From: UBA8106 sp913052135
GTDB lineage: Bacteria; Acidobacteriota; Vicinamibacteria; Vicinamibacterales; UBA823
Length of the DNA stretch: 64,000 bases
Direction: 5' to 3'
Assembly (NCBI GenBank): GCA_913052135.1
Contig: CAJXDY010000002.1
Coordinates: forward strand, 35,445-99,444
Numbering within the stretch: position 1 is the first letter of the stretch; each line of letters opens with the position of its first letter. Under the pieces are notes generated by a model. The model had not been told where the DNA came from and did no database searches. It saw only the letters and a list, made by a program, of their open reading frames with translations. Position numbers and translations under genes: made by a program. Positions 24,871 through 33,288 of the stretch are shown one piece after another.

Positions 24871-25719
24871 CTACGCTTTATTCAAGGCAGTCTCCAGTTG
24901 GACTTGCTCGATAGGGGACAGCACTGGTTCCACTATCTCGCGAATACCGCCTTGCCCCAAACGGACCGCAGCAGTGACAATACCAGCCTTACTCGTCTTG
25001 TCTGCGGCAGCAAAGCACGTGAGTGCGAGCTTGCAAGAATCAGTGGCGATTGCTTCGCAGACTAAACTTCCTGCAGAAGCTAATGCGTACGGTCCTGGCG
25101 GCCAAAGGTTGGCGATACGTGCACGTACACGGACTAAGGCTGGCGGATTGAACACGTTCTCTATCGGCCGACCATCAATAGTTGCACTACTCCAGGCCAC
25201 TACCACGTGTTCCGGTGGAACACCATGAATTGAGATACTTACGTTGCTTGGAGAGCACCCAGCCTCCGCAGCTATGATGACACGGAGCGCCGAAACAAGA
25301 GCCCCAGGAGCAGACCCAATCAGTTTCTCGCGTGCCACACCTGCTTCGTTGAGGCCTCGTGCAATCAAAATTCTATGATCAGCTTCGGCACAAACGATCG
25401 TCGCATGCGGGTTGTATTTCACAAGCTGGCATACGGTTACCAATTCCTCGTCACAGCTCCCCTGGTCTTTTGATGGTTTGGCTGGATGGGTCAAGACGAT
25501 AACGTCGGCACCGACTACTTCCGACAAATTTCCAGTAGCTTTTATGGCCGTGCGGAAACCTTCGATTGGACCAGCTTGACTGATATCGAGCGCCTGTCCA
25601 GCAGCGATTCCTTCGCTCGAATCAATCAACTTGATTGAATCGATGTGGTTACGCCGCGCGAGCGTGAAAGCTAACGTGCTGCCTAACTCGCCGGCTCCGA
25701 TAATTGCTATTGTTGACAT
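24871..25719 (-). CDS. Malate/lactate dehydrogenase-like protein lacking catalytic residues
   Basis: A 282-residue protein with the N-terminal NAD-binding Rossmann domain of the LDH/MDH family: IIGAGELGSTLAF (residues 6-18), the nicotinamide/ribose-side D33, and LDISQAG. The later catalytic sites are degraded: the substrate-arginine loop reads LTHPAKPSKDQG, the position of the catalytic Asp lies in GALVSALR and reads Val, and the catalytic-His motif usually GGHGD reads GVPPEH. The protein may still bind NAD(H) but should not be a normal malate or lactate dehydrogenase. It is also shorter than usual (about 310). It converges on lipB with a 76-bp gap. Confidence 0.75.
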   Translation of the reverse strand: MSTIAIIGAGELGSTLAFTLARRNHIDSIKLIDSSEGIAAGQALDISQAGPIEGFRTAIKATGNLSEVVGADVIVLTHPAKPSKDQGSCDEELVTVCQLVKYNPHATIVCAEADHRILIARGLNEAGVAREKLIGSAPGALVSALRVIIAAEAGCSPSNVSISIHGVPPEHVVVAWSSATIDGRPIENVFNPPALVRVRARIANLWPPGPYALASAGSLVCEAIATDSCKLALTCFAAADKTSKAGIVTAAVRLGQGGIREIVEPVLSPIEQVQLETALNKA

Positions 25720-25800
25720 GCGATCGGCTACAGTTATCTCGGCCGGATGATACTGGATCTGTTATGCCACAAACCTTACAGGACACGATATTCTAATAAC

Positions 25801-26526
25801 ATGAATAACATACCTCAACTCGAAGGAAAAGTTGCCATTGTCACTGGTGGTTCAAGTGGAATTGGCTTGGCCATTGCGAAGCGGTTACTTGCTTGTGGTG
25901 CCAGTGTGACTATCAGCGGACGCGACGCGCTGCGTTTAGAACATGCTGCTCAGCAACTACCAAACGATAATGGACGTCTTTGCCCTGTCAGGGCAGATGT
26001 TCGCGACCCGGCGCAAGTTAAGACGCTCTTCGACCGCACTGTAAAACAGTTCGGCGCAGTAGATATTCTTATTAACAACGCGGGGATAGGGGTATTTGCC
26101 AAAGTGGCTGATCTTACACTTGACCAGTGGCATGCAATCATTGAAACAAACTTGAACGCCGTTTTCTATTGTTGTCGAGAGGCGATCCCATATCTACGAC
26201 AACGTAATGGAGGTTGGCTGATTAATATAAGTAGTCTCGCCGGAAAAAACTCGTTTCCTGGTGGCGGCGCGTACTGCGCATCGAAGGCTGCCCTAAATGC
26301 TTTCAGTGAGGTGCTTATGCAGGAAGTCCGACATGAAGATATTCGGGTCAGTTACATCATGCCGGGCTCGGTAGCGACATCGTTTAATGATGGTAAGTCT
26401 CAGGAGGGTGCTGACTGGAAAATAGCTGCAGACGATGTCGCCCAGGTAGTGCTGGATGTACTGTCACTGAACCAGCGTTCCCTAGTTAGCCGCGTAGAGG
26501 TAAGACCTTCCAAGCCGAAAAAGTAG
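25801..26526 (+). CDS. Short-chain dehydrogenase/reductase
   Basis: A 241-residue classical SDR. The nucleotide motif TGGSSGIG (about residues 14-21), NNAG, the catalytic Ser in NISSLAG and the YCASK pair with active-site Tyr and Lys are all present. The substrate is not identifiable; the ending PSKPKK is basic. The ATG at 25801 is chosen over an in-frame upstream codon at 25747 because the family begins there and a TATTCT at 25789-25794 lies just six bases before it, suggesting a leaderless transcript. It is divergent from the malate-dehydrogenase-like gene and convergent with threonine dehydratase. Confidence 0.85.
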   Translation: MNNIPQLEGKVAIVTGGSSGIGLAIAKRLLACGASVTISGRDALRLEHAAQQLPNDNGRLCPVRADVRDPAQVKTLFDRTVKQFGAVDILINNAGIGVFAKVADLTLDQWHAIIETNLNAVFYCCREAIPYLRQRNGGWLINISSLAGKNSFPGGGAYCASKAALNAFSEVLMQEVRHEDIRVSYIMPGSVATSFNDGKSQEGADWKIAADDVAQVVLDVLSLNQRSLVSRVEVRPSKPKK

Positions 26527-26575
26527 TTGCACCTAATTGTTATCTCACACATTGGTTCCGCGTTTACCCTGCGTC

Positions 26576-27544
26576 TTATGTCGAGGGTAGAACTTCTATT
26601 AGACGCTCAAAATCAATGTTTGCACCAGACACGACAGGAACGATGTTGCGTCCCGAAGCCTTTATGACACCATTGAGCACAGCGGCAACTGCTGCTGCAC
26701 CAGCTCCCTCAACAATGAGTTTTTCGTTAGCAGCTAACCCGCGGATTGCATCGCGCACTGCAGTTTCACCGATGACTATCATGTCGTCGACAAGTTCTTT
26801 AACGATATCAAACGTAATGGACTCAGGGTCAAGGTTGCCTGTTAATCCATCAGCGATTGTGTCACCGACCTCGATCTGAGTAATGCGACCTGCCGCGAGA
26901 CTTTTTTGAAATGCTTGCGAGGCATTAACTTCCACACCAATGATAGTGGTTTGTGGTGCGGCGGTTTTGACCGCGATGGCGATACCACTCAAAAGCCCGC
27001 CTCCACCGACTGGTACCACCAAAAGATCTGTGTTGGGCGATTCTTCGAGAATCTCAAGTCCTATTGTGCCAGCTCCAGCGATGACATCGTGATCGTTATA
27101 GGCTGAAATAAACGTTGCCTGCGTTTCTAAGGCGAACGCTTTCGCCTGTTGCTCGGCTTCATCGTAGTCGATGGCAGAGTCGCGCAGGTTGGCACCGTGA
27201 TAACGAATCGCATCTCGTTTGGTTCGCGGAGCATTCTTTGACGTAAAAACAGTCAATCGTGTTTCAAGCTGTTCGGCAGCCCACGCCATGGCACGACCAT
27301 GATTTCCGGCAGAAGCTGTAACGACATGCGGGACGGCATCCGTCGAACGCTCAACGAGTGCGCTGATTGCATTTACTGCTCCCCGCAACTTAAAGGAATT
27401 TGTAATTTGCAGGGATTCGAGTTTTAGTTGAACATTGCCACCACTAATCCCTGACAGCCAGGATGAAGGCGCTAGCGGTGTTCGCCTGACGTAATCCGCT
27501 ATGCGTGCATGAGCGGTGATGACATCCTCGTACGTGATCGACAT
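26576..27544 (-). CDS. Threonine/serine dehydratase
   Basis: A 322-residue fold-type II PLP enzyme that deaminates threonine or serine to 2-oxobutyrate or pyruvate. The PLP lysine is in NSFKLRGA (about residue 52), the phosphate-binding glycine loop is GGGGLLSG, and SAGNHGRAMAWAA is the dinucleotide-like loop. There is no C-terminal ACT regulatory domain, so it is a catabolic-type (TdcB-like) rather than IlvA-type enzyme; serine racemase-like activity cannot be excluded. It stands divergent from a metallo-hydrolase gene. Confidence 0.87.
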   Translation of the reverse strand: MSITYEDVITAHARIADYVRRTPLAPSSWLSGISGGNVQLKLESLQITNSFKLRGAVNAISALVERSTDAVPHVVTASAGNHGRAMAWAAEQLETRLTVFTSKNAPRTKRDAIRYHGANLRDSAIDYDEAEQQAKAFALETQATFISAYNDHDVIAGAGTIGLEILEESPNTDLLVVPVGGGGLLSGIAIAVKTAAPQTTIIGVEVNASQAFQKSLAAGRITQIEVGDTIADGLTGNLDPESITFDIVKELVDDMIVIGETAVRDAIRGLAANEKLIVEGAGAAAVAAVLNGVIKASGRNIVPVVSGANIDFERLIEVLPST

Positions 27545-27594
27545 GACTATGTAGGCATTTTATACTTGTACCACCTCATTGTGAGGGGATCTGT

Positions 27595-28233
27595 ATGTTT
27601 CTTAAATCTTATGCTGTCGAACCCTTCTTTAAGAACGGGTTTGTTCTTGGCTGCGAAAAGAGTTTGGAAGGTGTTGTCATTGATCCGGGTGACGAAGTTA
27701 GTGACTTGTTAACCGTGATTGAACGAGAGCACTTAACGATTAGATATATCTTGCTGACGCATGCCCATGTCGACCATATAACTGGTGTAGCCAAGGCGAA
27801 GGATGCTTTAGGGGCGCCGATCTTATTGCATTCCGATGACCTTTTTCTTTATAAAGATGCTGTGCAACATGGCGCACACTTTGATTTACATGTGGATGAG
27901 CTACCACCCGTCGATCGTTTCTATAGCTCTCCTGAATCACTAAGCTTCGGTGAGTACGAAGTGGTCGTTCACCATACACCTGGGCATTGTCCGGGAGGCG
28001 TGTGTCTTCAAGTGGGAAAGACGGACACGCTAGGCTGCATGCTGTTTGTGGGTGATACGCTTTTTGCAGGTTCGATTGGGCGCACTGATCTCCCAGGCGG
28101 TGATCACGCGACACTCATTAACTCGATTAAAGAAGTGCTGTTTGCTTTCGAAGACGAAGTTGAAGTTTATCCCGGACACGGTCCGAAGACTACGATAGGT
28201 CACGAACGTCAAACAAATCCTTTTTTAGTCTGA
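27595..28233 (+). CDS. MBL-fold metallo-hydrolase (glyoxalase II/YcbL-like)
   Basis: A 212-residue single-domain metallo-beta-lactamase-fold hydrolase. The metal motif HAHVDH is at residues 56-61; HHTPGHCPGG, VGDTLFAGSIGRTDL and PGHGPKTTIGHE supply the other ligands and match the hydroxyacylglutathione hydrolase-like YcbL group. The protein lacks the C-terminal helical domain of full glyoxalase II, so a thiolester substrate is likely but its identity is unsure. GAGGGG precedes the ATG. It is divergent from threonine dehydratase. Confidence 0.85.
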   Translation: MFLKSYAVEPFFKNGFVLGCEKSLEGVVIDPGDEVSDLLTVIEREHLTIRYILLTHAHVDHITGVAKAKDALGAPILLHSDDLFLYKDAVQHGAHFDLHVDELPPVDRFYSSPESLSFGEYEVVVHHTPGHCPGGVCLQVGKTDTLGCMLFVGDTLFAGSIGRTDLPGGDHATLINSIKEVLFAFEDEVEVYPGHGPKTTIGHERQTNPFLV

Positions 28234-28283
28234 ATCCTATGCGTGACGATTTCTGTTGGTTGATGTCCGTACATTAGATGCTG

Positions 28284-28592
28284 TTAGTCTGAGATCGGCT
28301 CGTTCGACGCGACGAGTTCAACTTGGCCAATGCGGAGTTTGTCGCCGGCGGTCAGTCGCGCGCGTTGAATCTTCTGGTTGTTGACATAAGTACCGTTAGC
28401 ACTGTCGAGATCCTCGACTTCTAAGTGCCCGTCTTGATTGGTAAGGCGACAGTGGATGCGGGACACAAGCGTGTGTTCTATCACAAAATCCGCATTGCGC
28501 ATCCGGCCAATAGTCTTCATGCTGCCTGGCATGATGCGGAAGGTCAGTGGTTGACACGCATTATCAACGCTCTCTTCACGTAATACCCACAT
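28284..28592 (-). CDS. Stand-alone FHA-domain protein
   Basis: A 102-residue protein that is essentially one FHA domain, a phosphothreonine-binding module. The hallmark residues GR (IGRMRNADF), SRIHC and ANGTYVNN are all present at the right spacing. It follows the transhydrogenase beta gene by only 3 bp and ends the operon. No kinase is in the window. It might bind a phosphorylated partner, possibly a membrane enzyme, but the target is unknown. Confidence 0.82.
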   Translation of the reverse strand: MWVLREESVDNACQPLTFRIMPGSMKTIGRMRNADFVIEHTLVSRIHCRLTNQDGHLEVEDLDSANGTYVNNQKIQRARLTAGDKLRIGQVELVASNEPISD

Positions 28593-28595
28593 GCC

Positions 28596-29993
28596 TTACA
28601 TGTCCTTGATTGCAGCAGTAAGATCGAGAATGGCTTTCTTAGCATCTGAAAACAGCATTAACGTGTTGTCAGCAACGAATAGAGGGTTCGGAATCCCCGC
28701 AAAGCCTGGACTTAGGCTACGCTTGATGACAACCACCGTACGTGCGTTACTGACTTCGAGAATCGGCATACCAGCTATCGGACTGGACGGATCCGTTTGA
28801 GCGACTGGATTGACCACGTCGTTCGCACCAATGACGAGCGCCACATCAGTTTGCGGAAATGTCGGATTGATGTCTTCCATCTCACGTAGTTTGTCGTAGT
28901 TAACATCAGCTTCAGCTAGTAACACATTCATGTGCCCAGGCATTCTTCCAGCAACCGGGTGAATCGCAAAATCGACTTCAGTGTTTTTTGATTCCAGTAA
29001 GGTAGCTAGGTCGCGAACAGCGTGTTGCGCCTGAGAGACGGCAAGTCCATAGCCGGGCACAATGACAACACGTCGCGCGGCATCAAATAGCATTGCCACC
29101 TCTTCAGCTCCCGCTGATTTGACTCGGCCGGCGTATACCTCATCAGCCGAGAACTCTCCAGCCACGTTCGGACTGATCGCACCTGTGAGTACGTTTCCTA
29201 ATGATCGGTTCATAGCCTTACACATGATCCGCGTGAGAATCAGACCAGATGCTCCGACCAAAGATCCGGTAATGATCAAAACGTTGTTTTCAAGAACAAA
29301 TCCTGTAGAGGCAGCGGCAAGGCCAGAATAGGAGTTCAGCAACGCGATTGCGACAGGCATATCGGCGCCACCGATTGGAATCGTAAGCAGCACACCGCTA
29401 ACTGAAGCGATAATGACCAACACCCAGTAAAGATGCGTCGCTGTTGGATCCATAACGATCATCGCGCCTACTCCGACAGCTGTTACGGCCAATAAAAGGT
29501 TGATAATTTGTTGACCGGGAAAATGAATCGGCCTACCTGGGAGTATCAATTCCTGCAATTTGTCAAATGCGATGAGGCTGCCGAAAAAAGTAACACCACC
29601 AATCATGCCAGACATGACAGCGGCAATAGTCATTTGTGCGGTTGGTTGACTGGCATCAAATAGTGCCGCACCGGCGACTAATGTCGACGCACCACCACCG
29701 AAGCCGTTAAGGAGCGCGACCATTTGAGGTATCGCGGTCATCTGAATTTTCAGTGCTAGCGTTGTGCCAAGGCCGCCGCCTATCAGTACGCCAACCAAGA
29801 TGACTGTCAGGCCTTCAAGCCCTGCACCAAATACTTGCCGATCGGCCAACGTTGTAATCACCGCAAGCAACATGCCCGAGGCCCCAATCAAATTGCCTCG
29901 TGCTGCAGTTCGCGGGTTTGTTAAGCCTTTGATCCCGAGGATGAACAATATTGATGCGACAAGGTACGAAAAATTAATAAGAGCTGAATTCAT
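28596..29993 (-). CDS. pntB: NAD(P) transhydrogenase subunit beta
   Basis: A 465-residue subunit of the proton-translocating transhydrogenase, which uses the proton gradient to make NADPH from NADH. The N-terminal part (about 1-260) is a bundle of membrane helices; the C-terminal domain III binds NADP(H), with the GYGLAVSQAQHAVRDL, HPVAGRMPGHMNVLLAEA and GANDVVNPVA motifs. It lies 9 bp after the small alpha-2 gene. The three-gene split alpha1-alpha2-beta is typical of many bacteria outside the enterics. Confidence 0.95.
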   Translation of the reverse strand: MNSALINFSYLVASILFILGIKGLTNPRTAARGNLIGASGMLLAVITTLADRQVFGAGLEGLTVILVGVLIGGGLGTTLALKIQMTAIPQMVALLNGFGGGASTLVAGAALFDASQPTAQMTIAAVMSGMIGGVTFFGSLIAFDKLQELILPGRPIHFPGQQIINLLLAVTAVGVGAMIVMDPTATHLYWVLVIIASVSGVLLTIPIGGADMPVAIALLNSYSGLAAASTGFVLENNVLIITGSLVGASGLILTRIMCKAMNRSLGNVLTGAISPNVAGEFSADEVYAGRVKSAGAEEVAMLFDAARRVVIVPGYGLAVSQAQHAVRDLATLLESKNTEVDFAIHPVAGRMPGHMNVLLAEADVNYDKLREMEDINPTFPQTDVALVIGANDVVNPVAQTDPSSPIAGMPILEVSNARTVVVIKRSLSPGFAGIPNPLFVADNTLMLFSDAKKAILDLTAAIKDM

Positions 29994-30002
29994 CGATAAA
30001 GC

Positions 30003-30281
30003 TCAATCCTTCCTTTTAAACATACTGAGCATTCGATGAGTCACAAGAAAACCACCGATTACGTTTGTTGAGGCTAGCACCAACGCAAGAAAACCGAGCA
30101 CAGTGGTTAGTGTATTTGGTGTGGTTGCCGCCAACATCGCTCCGATAATTGTGATGCCAGAAATCGCGTTCGATCCGGACATTAATGGCGTATGTAAGAG
30201 TGGTGGTACTTTTGTAATGATCTCAAAACCCACAAAAACTGCGAGCATCAAAATTGTTAGTAGTGGAATGAATGTATCCAT
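30003..30281 (-). CDS. pntA2: NAD(P) transhydrogenase subunit alpha 2 (membrane part)
   Basis: A 92-residue membrane protein with about three to four hydrophobic segments. It corresponds to the C-terminal membrane portion of the fused PntA, including PLMSGSNAISGITIIGA and a VIGGFLVTHRMLSMF ending. Its start overlaps the stop of alpha 1 by one base (TAATG), so translation is coupled. Confidence 0.92.
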   Translation of the reverse strand: MDTFIPLLTILMLAVFVGFEIITKVPPLLHTPLMSGSNAISGITIIGAMLAATTPNTLTTVLGFLALVLASTNVIGGFLVTHRMLSMFKRKD

Positions 30282-31462
30282 TAATTCGAGATCCTCTCTG
30301 TACCGCTTGGAGGCTGATTCAGAAGTTCGCAGACCCGGGCGTGAACGACTGCACCATCTTTCGAAACTAGTGTTTCGTTGGTGATTTGATCGTTCAGGTC
30401 GAATTCTGGTTGCCCTTCTTTAACGAGGTGCAGCAGGAACGTCGTGATGTTCTTGGCGTACATTTGGCTTGCGTGGTATGGAACGGTTGCTGGCAAATTG
30501 GTCGGGCCGAGCAGCGTCACTCCCTTGTGCTTTGTAGTTTGGTTGGGCTTAGTCAACTCACAGTTACCACCTTTTTCGGCTGCCATGTCGACGATTACTG
30601 ATCCTGGTTCCATTCCATCGACCATGGCTTCGGTAATAAGTATTGGAGCTTTTTTACCCGGTACTAGTGCAGTGGTTATGACGACATTTGCATTGGCTAC
30701 AACCTTTGCCATGGCTTCCTGTTGGCGCTGATAAAATGAGTCATCCTGCGTCTTGGCATAGCCGCTCTTGTCTTCAGCTCCCTCAGTTTCAAGCTGAAGA
30801 CTAATAAATGTGGCTCCCAGACTTTCAACCTGTTGCTTAACAGCGGGTCGTACATCATAGGCATCAACTCTTGCACCAAGCCGGCGTGCTGTGGCAATTG
30901 CCTGAAGTCCCGCGACACCAGCGCCAATAATGAGTACCCGCGCTGGAGTTACGGTTCCAGCCGCAGTCATTAACATTGGAAACATGCGGGGAAGAGTCTC
31001 TGCAGCCAGAAGGACGGCCTTGTAGCCAGCGACAGTAGCCATTGACGACAGCACGTCCATACTTTGGGCTCGAGTGATTCGAGGCATTAATTCCAGTGAG
31101 CAGACTGTTACACCGCATTCAGCAAGCTCACGCGCCGCGTTTGGTTCACTGAGAGGTTCAGAGAGTCCAATCACAATCTGTTTGGGTCGCAGAAGTTCGA
31201 GGTCTGCACGTCCAGCTTCGACGTTGGCGCCGAATGTGCGAACTTGTAAGATCACGTCCGCGCGACCGAAGATCTCCGCTCGCGATTCAGTGATACGCGC
31301 TCCACTTGCATTGTAGGCAGTATCAGGAAACCCAGCCGCTTCTCCAGCACCTGCTTGTATCAAAATCTCAAGTCGAGCCGTTATTAGAGATTGGATGACC
31401 GAAGGGACGACCGCGACACGACGCTCGCTTGGAAATGTTTCTGAAGGAATTCCGACGATCAT
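30281..31462 (-). CDS. pntA1: NAD(P) transhydrogenase subunit alpha 1 (NAD-binding)
   Basis: A 393-residue cytoplasmic domain I of the transhydrogenase, related to alanine dehydrogenase. The start reads MIVGIPSETFPSERRVA, the NAD motif GAGVAGLQAIATARRLGA follows at about 170, and the flexible loop that covers NAD is visible (TEGAEDKSGYAKTQ). The ATG at 31462 is chosen since the family begins there; an in-frame GTG at 31474 is possible. It heads the operon alpha1-alpha2-beta-FHA. Confidence 0.92.
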   Translation of the reverse strand: MIVGIPSETFPSERRVAVVPSVIQSLITARLEILIQAGAGEAAGFPDTAYNASGARITESRAEIFGRADVILQVRTFGANVEAGRADLELLRPKQIVIGLSEPLSEPNAARELAECGVTVCSLELMPRITRAQSMDVLSSMATVAGYKAVLLAAETLPRMFPMLMTAAGTVTPARVLIIGAGVAGLQAIATARRLGARVDAYDVRPAVKQQVESLGATFISLQLETEGAEDKSGYAKTQDDSFYQRQQEAMAKVVANANVVITTALVPGKKAPILITEAMVDGMEPGSVIVDMAAEKGGNCELTKPNQTTKHKGVTLLGPTNLPATVPYHASQMYAKNITTFLLHLVKEGQPEFDLNDQITNETLVSKDGAVVHARVCELLNQPPSGTERISN

Positions 31463-31544
31463 GAGGTGACGCACCCAATCATAAGGGCGATGGCCTTCCT
31501 AAATCCATTATATGCGAACCTGCTAGGCTTTGATGCCACGTTCA

Positions 31545-33212
31545 TCATCGGAAAAATTCATGAAGTTCAGCAGCAAGAGCTAAAATCAGCTCTCGACTTA
31601 TCGTTCGTTCTACCAAGTCATCATATTCTTCAATATGGCCAGTGATAGCTGGTAGCAGTAGATGGTTAACATTGTCGAGTCGAATCTGTTTGACTTGCGC
31701 ACGTTGGCTCCGTGCAAGCGCGAATTGCCTTAGTCGATCGGCATGTTCTGGGATAACTTGGTGGTCCAATGTACCGTGCGCGATGACGACAGGCTGGCGA
31801 GTTTCTCTGAGGACACTCCACGGGTCAAACGTTAAATAACTCCTGAACCAGGCAGTATCAGCTGATTGCCGCATCGCAAGTGGAATACCATCCCAGCCAT
31901 TGCCTGAAATAGTTGCGGCATGAATGTCTTGTTGTAATGCAATTTTCGCTTGCCGTTCGGCATCTGTAAGGGACATGCGCTGCAGCATTTGCTGTTGCTG
32001 CTCGAGTACGAACTCAGCACCAGATTTTGATGGAGCAGCAATTAATCCAAGTGCTGTTATACGTCTTTCTTTGGAGGCTGCCAGCATGGCGATCCATGCT
32101 CCGTCAGCATGCCCAACCACTGCGATATGTCGGTCATTGACATCGTCTCTTCGACGGAGGTATTGGACCACGTCACGCACGTCTCCCGCGTAATCATTCA
32201 ATGTGGCAGTTTCGCTTCGGCCGCCACTTTGCCCAAATCCGCGTTTATCGTACCGGACAACGAGAAACCCTGCATCGGCCAATCCGGCAGCGAGTTGACC
32301 GAGAATAGGCACGCCAGACACCATTCCATCCCTATCCATGGGCACGGACCCAGGAACCAGGATCACGGCCGGCCATTTCGAATTGTTAGTTGACTGGGTG
32401 TCCTTTGGATAGGTCAGCGTTGCGCCAAGATTAAACCCTGTCGCTGGAATGTGTACATCCTCGTCGTTTTCATTGTCGACAGTCTGGGGGCGAGCCGTTA
32501 CTGCCGCAATATCGGATCGAATGATTTCGAGACCCACCGTTGGCATACTGATGCGCAAAAGACGTTGGTGCTTGTCAGTCCAAATTTCAGCATCGAAAGG
32601 ATTATTGGGATTCAGAATTGTCACATAATGGCGACGGGCATCTAAGGTCTTGCTAGCCGTAGTAATCCGTTGGTCCGATACTCGATTAAGTGAGATAGAT
32701 ATTTCAGCCTGTGGGGCGTAGTAGGTTGGGATGATTGTGTTTGGACTTGATACTGCCAAGCGAGCTGCAAGTGCTTCATACGCGCCGAAGATATTTGCAG
32801 GTAACACGACCGTTTGTTCTGAAACAGGATCCTTTTTTGTTTCAGAGTTGCCATTCTCCATGACTTCACTTGTGGCCACGGTCTCGGTGAAAGAGGTTCG
32901 GACCATATATGGTTCCCCAGCCACTACTGAATCAATCATCAGATCGACCGGTTTCCACAAACTGTCGTAGCGCATTTCAAACTGTCGAATAATGAGGTCT
33001 AACGCTCCAGAAACCCGCCCCGTTGAACTCACTATCCACTCGCCGTCAGCGCGTGAGAGCGACACATTCTCTGTGCCTACTGGTTGCGCATATACAAAGA
33101 TGTTAAAGACAGCCTCACCCGCTTCAGGTGCTGGCATTGACTGGGTGGTCATGGAAAACAGAGGTGCTGGAGGTGCAAGCAGTGCGACGATACAATAGAT
33201 CCAAAGACGCAT
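31545..33212 (-). CDS. Secreted alpha/beta-hydrolase-like protein with degenerate nucleophile
   Basis: A 555-residue protein with a signal peptide (hydrophobic residues 3-20), an N-terminal beta-rich region of about 250 residues of unknown type, and an alpha/beta-hydrolase domain from about residue 280. The oxyanion region ILVPGSVPMDRDG, RYDKRGFGQSGG and a late DHQVIP are standard. The nucleophile elbow reads GHADG with Ala at position 369 where Ser is expected (codon GCT at 32106-32108 on the minus strand); a late His is available in VNHLLLP. The gene may encode a non-catalytic binding protein or use another residue. An ATG at 33230 is also possible. Confidence 0.7.
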   Translation of the reverse strand: MRLWIYCIVALLAPPAPLFSMTTQSMPAPEAGEAVFNIFVYAQPVGTENVSLSRADGEWIVSSTGRVSGALDLIIRQFEMRYDSLWKPVDLMIDSVVAGEPYMVRTSFTETVATSEVMENGNSETKKDPVSEQTVVLPANIFGAYEALAARLAVSSPNTIIPTYYAPQAEISISLNRVSDQRITTASKTLDARRHYVTILNPNNPFDAEIWTDKHQRLLRISMPTVGLEIIRSDIAAVTARPQTVDNENDEDVHIPATGFNLGATLTYPKDTQSTNNSKWPAVILVPGSVPMDRDGMVSGVPILGQLAAGLADAGFLVVRYDKRGFGQSGGRSETATLNDYAGDVRDVVQYLRRRDDVNDRHIAVVGHADGAWIAMLAASKERRITALGLIAAPSKSGAEFVLEQQQQMLQRMSLTDAERQAKIALQQDIHAATISGNGWDGIPLAMRQSADTAWFRSYLTFDPWSVLRETRQPVVIAHGTLDHQVIPEHADRLRQFALARSQRAQVKQIRLDNVNHLLLPAITGHIEEYDDLVERTISRELILALAAELHEFFR

Positions 33213-33288
33213 CGGGTACCAGCATATCATTCCGCCTTCGGAAATCGGGAGCTCCAATGCGGATATCAGTTCCGAGTGAATTTTTCTG

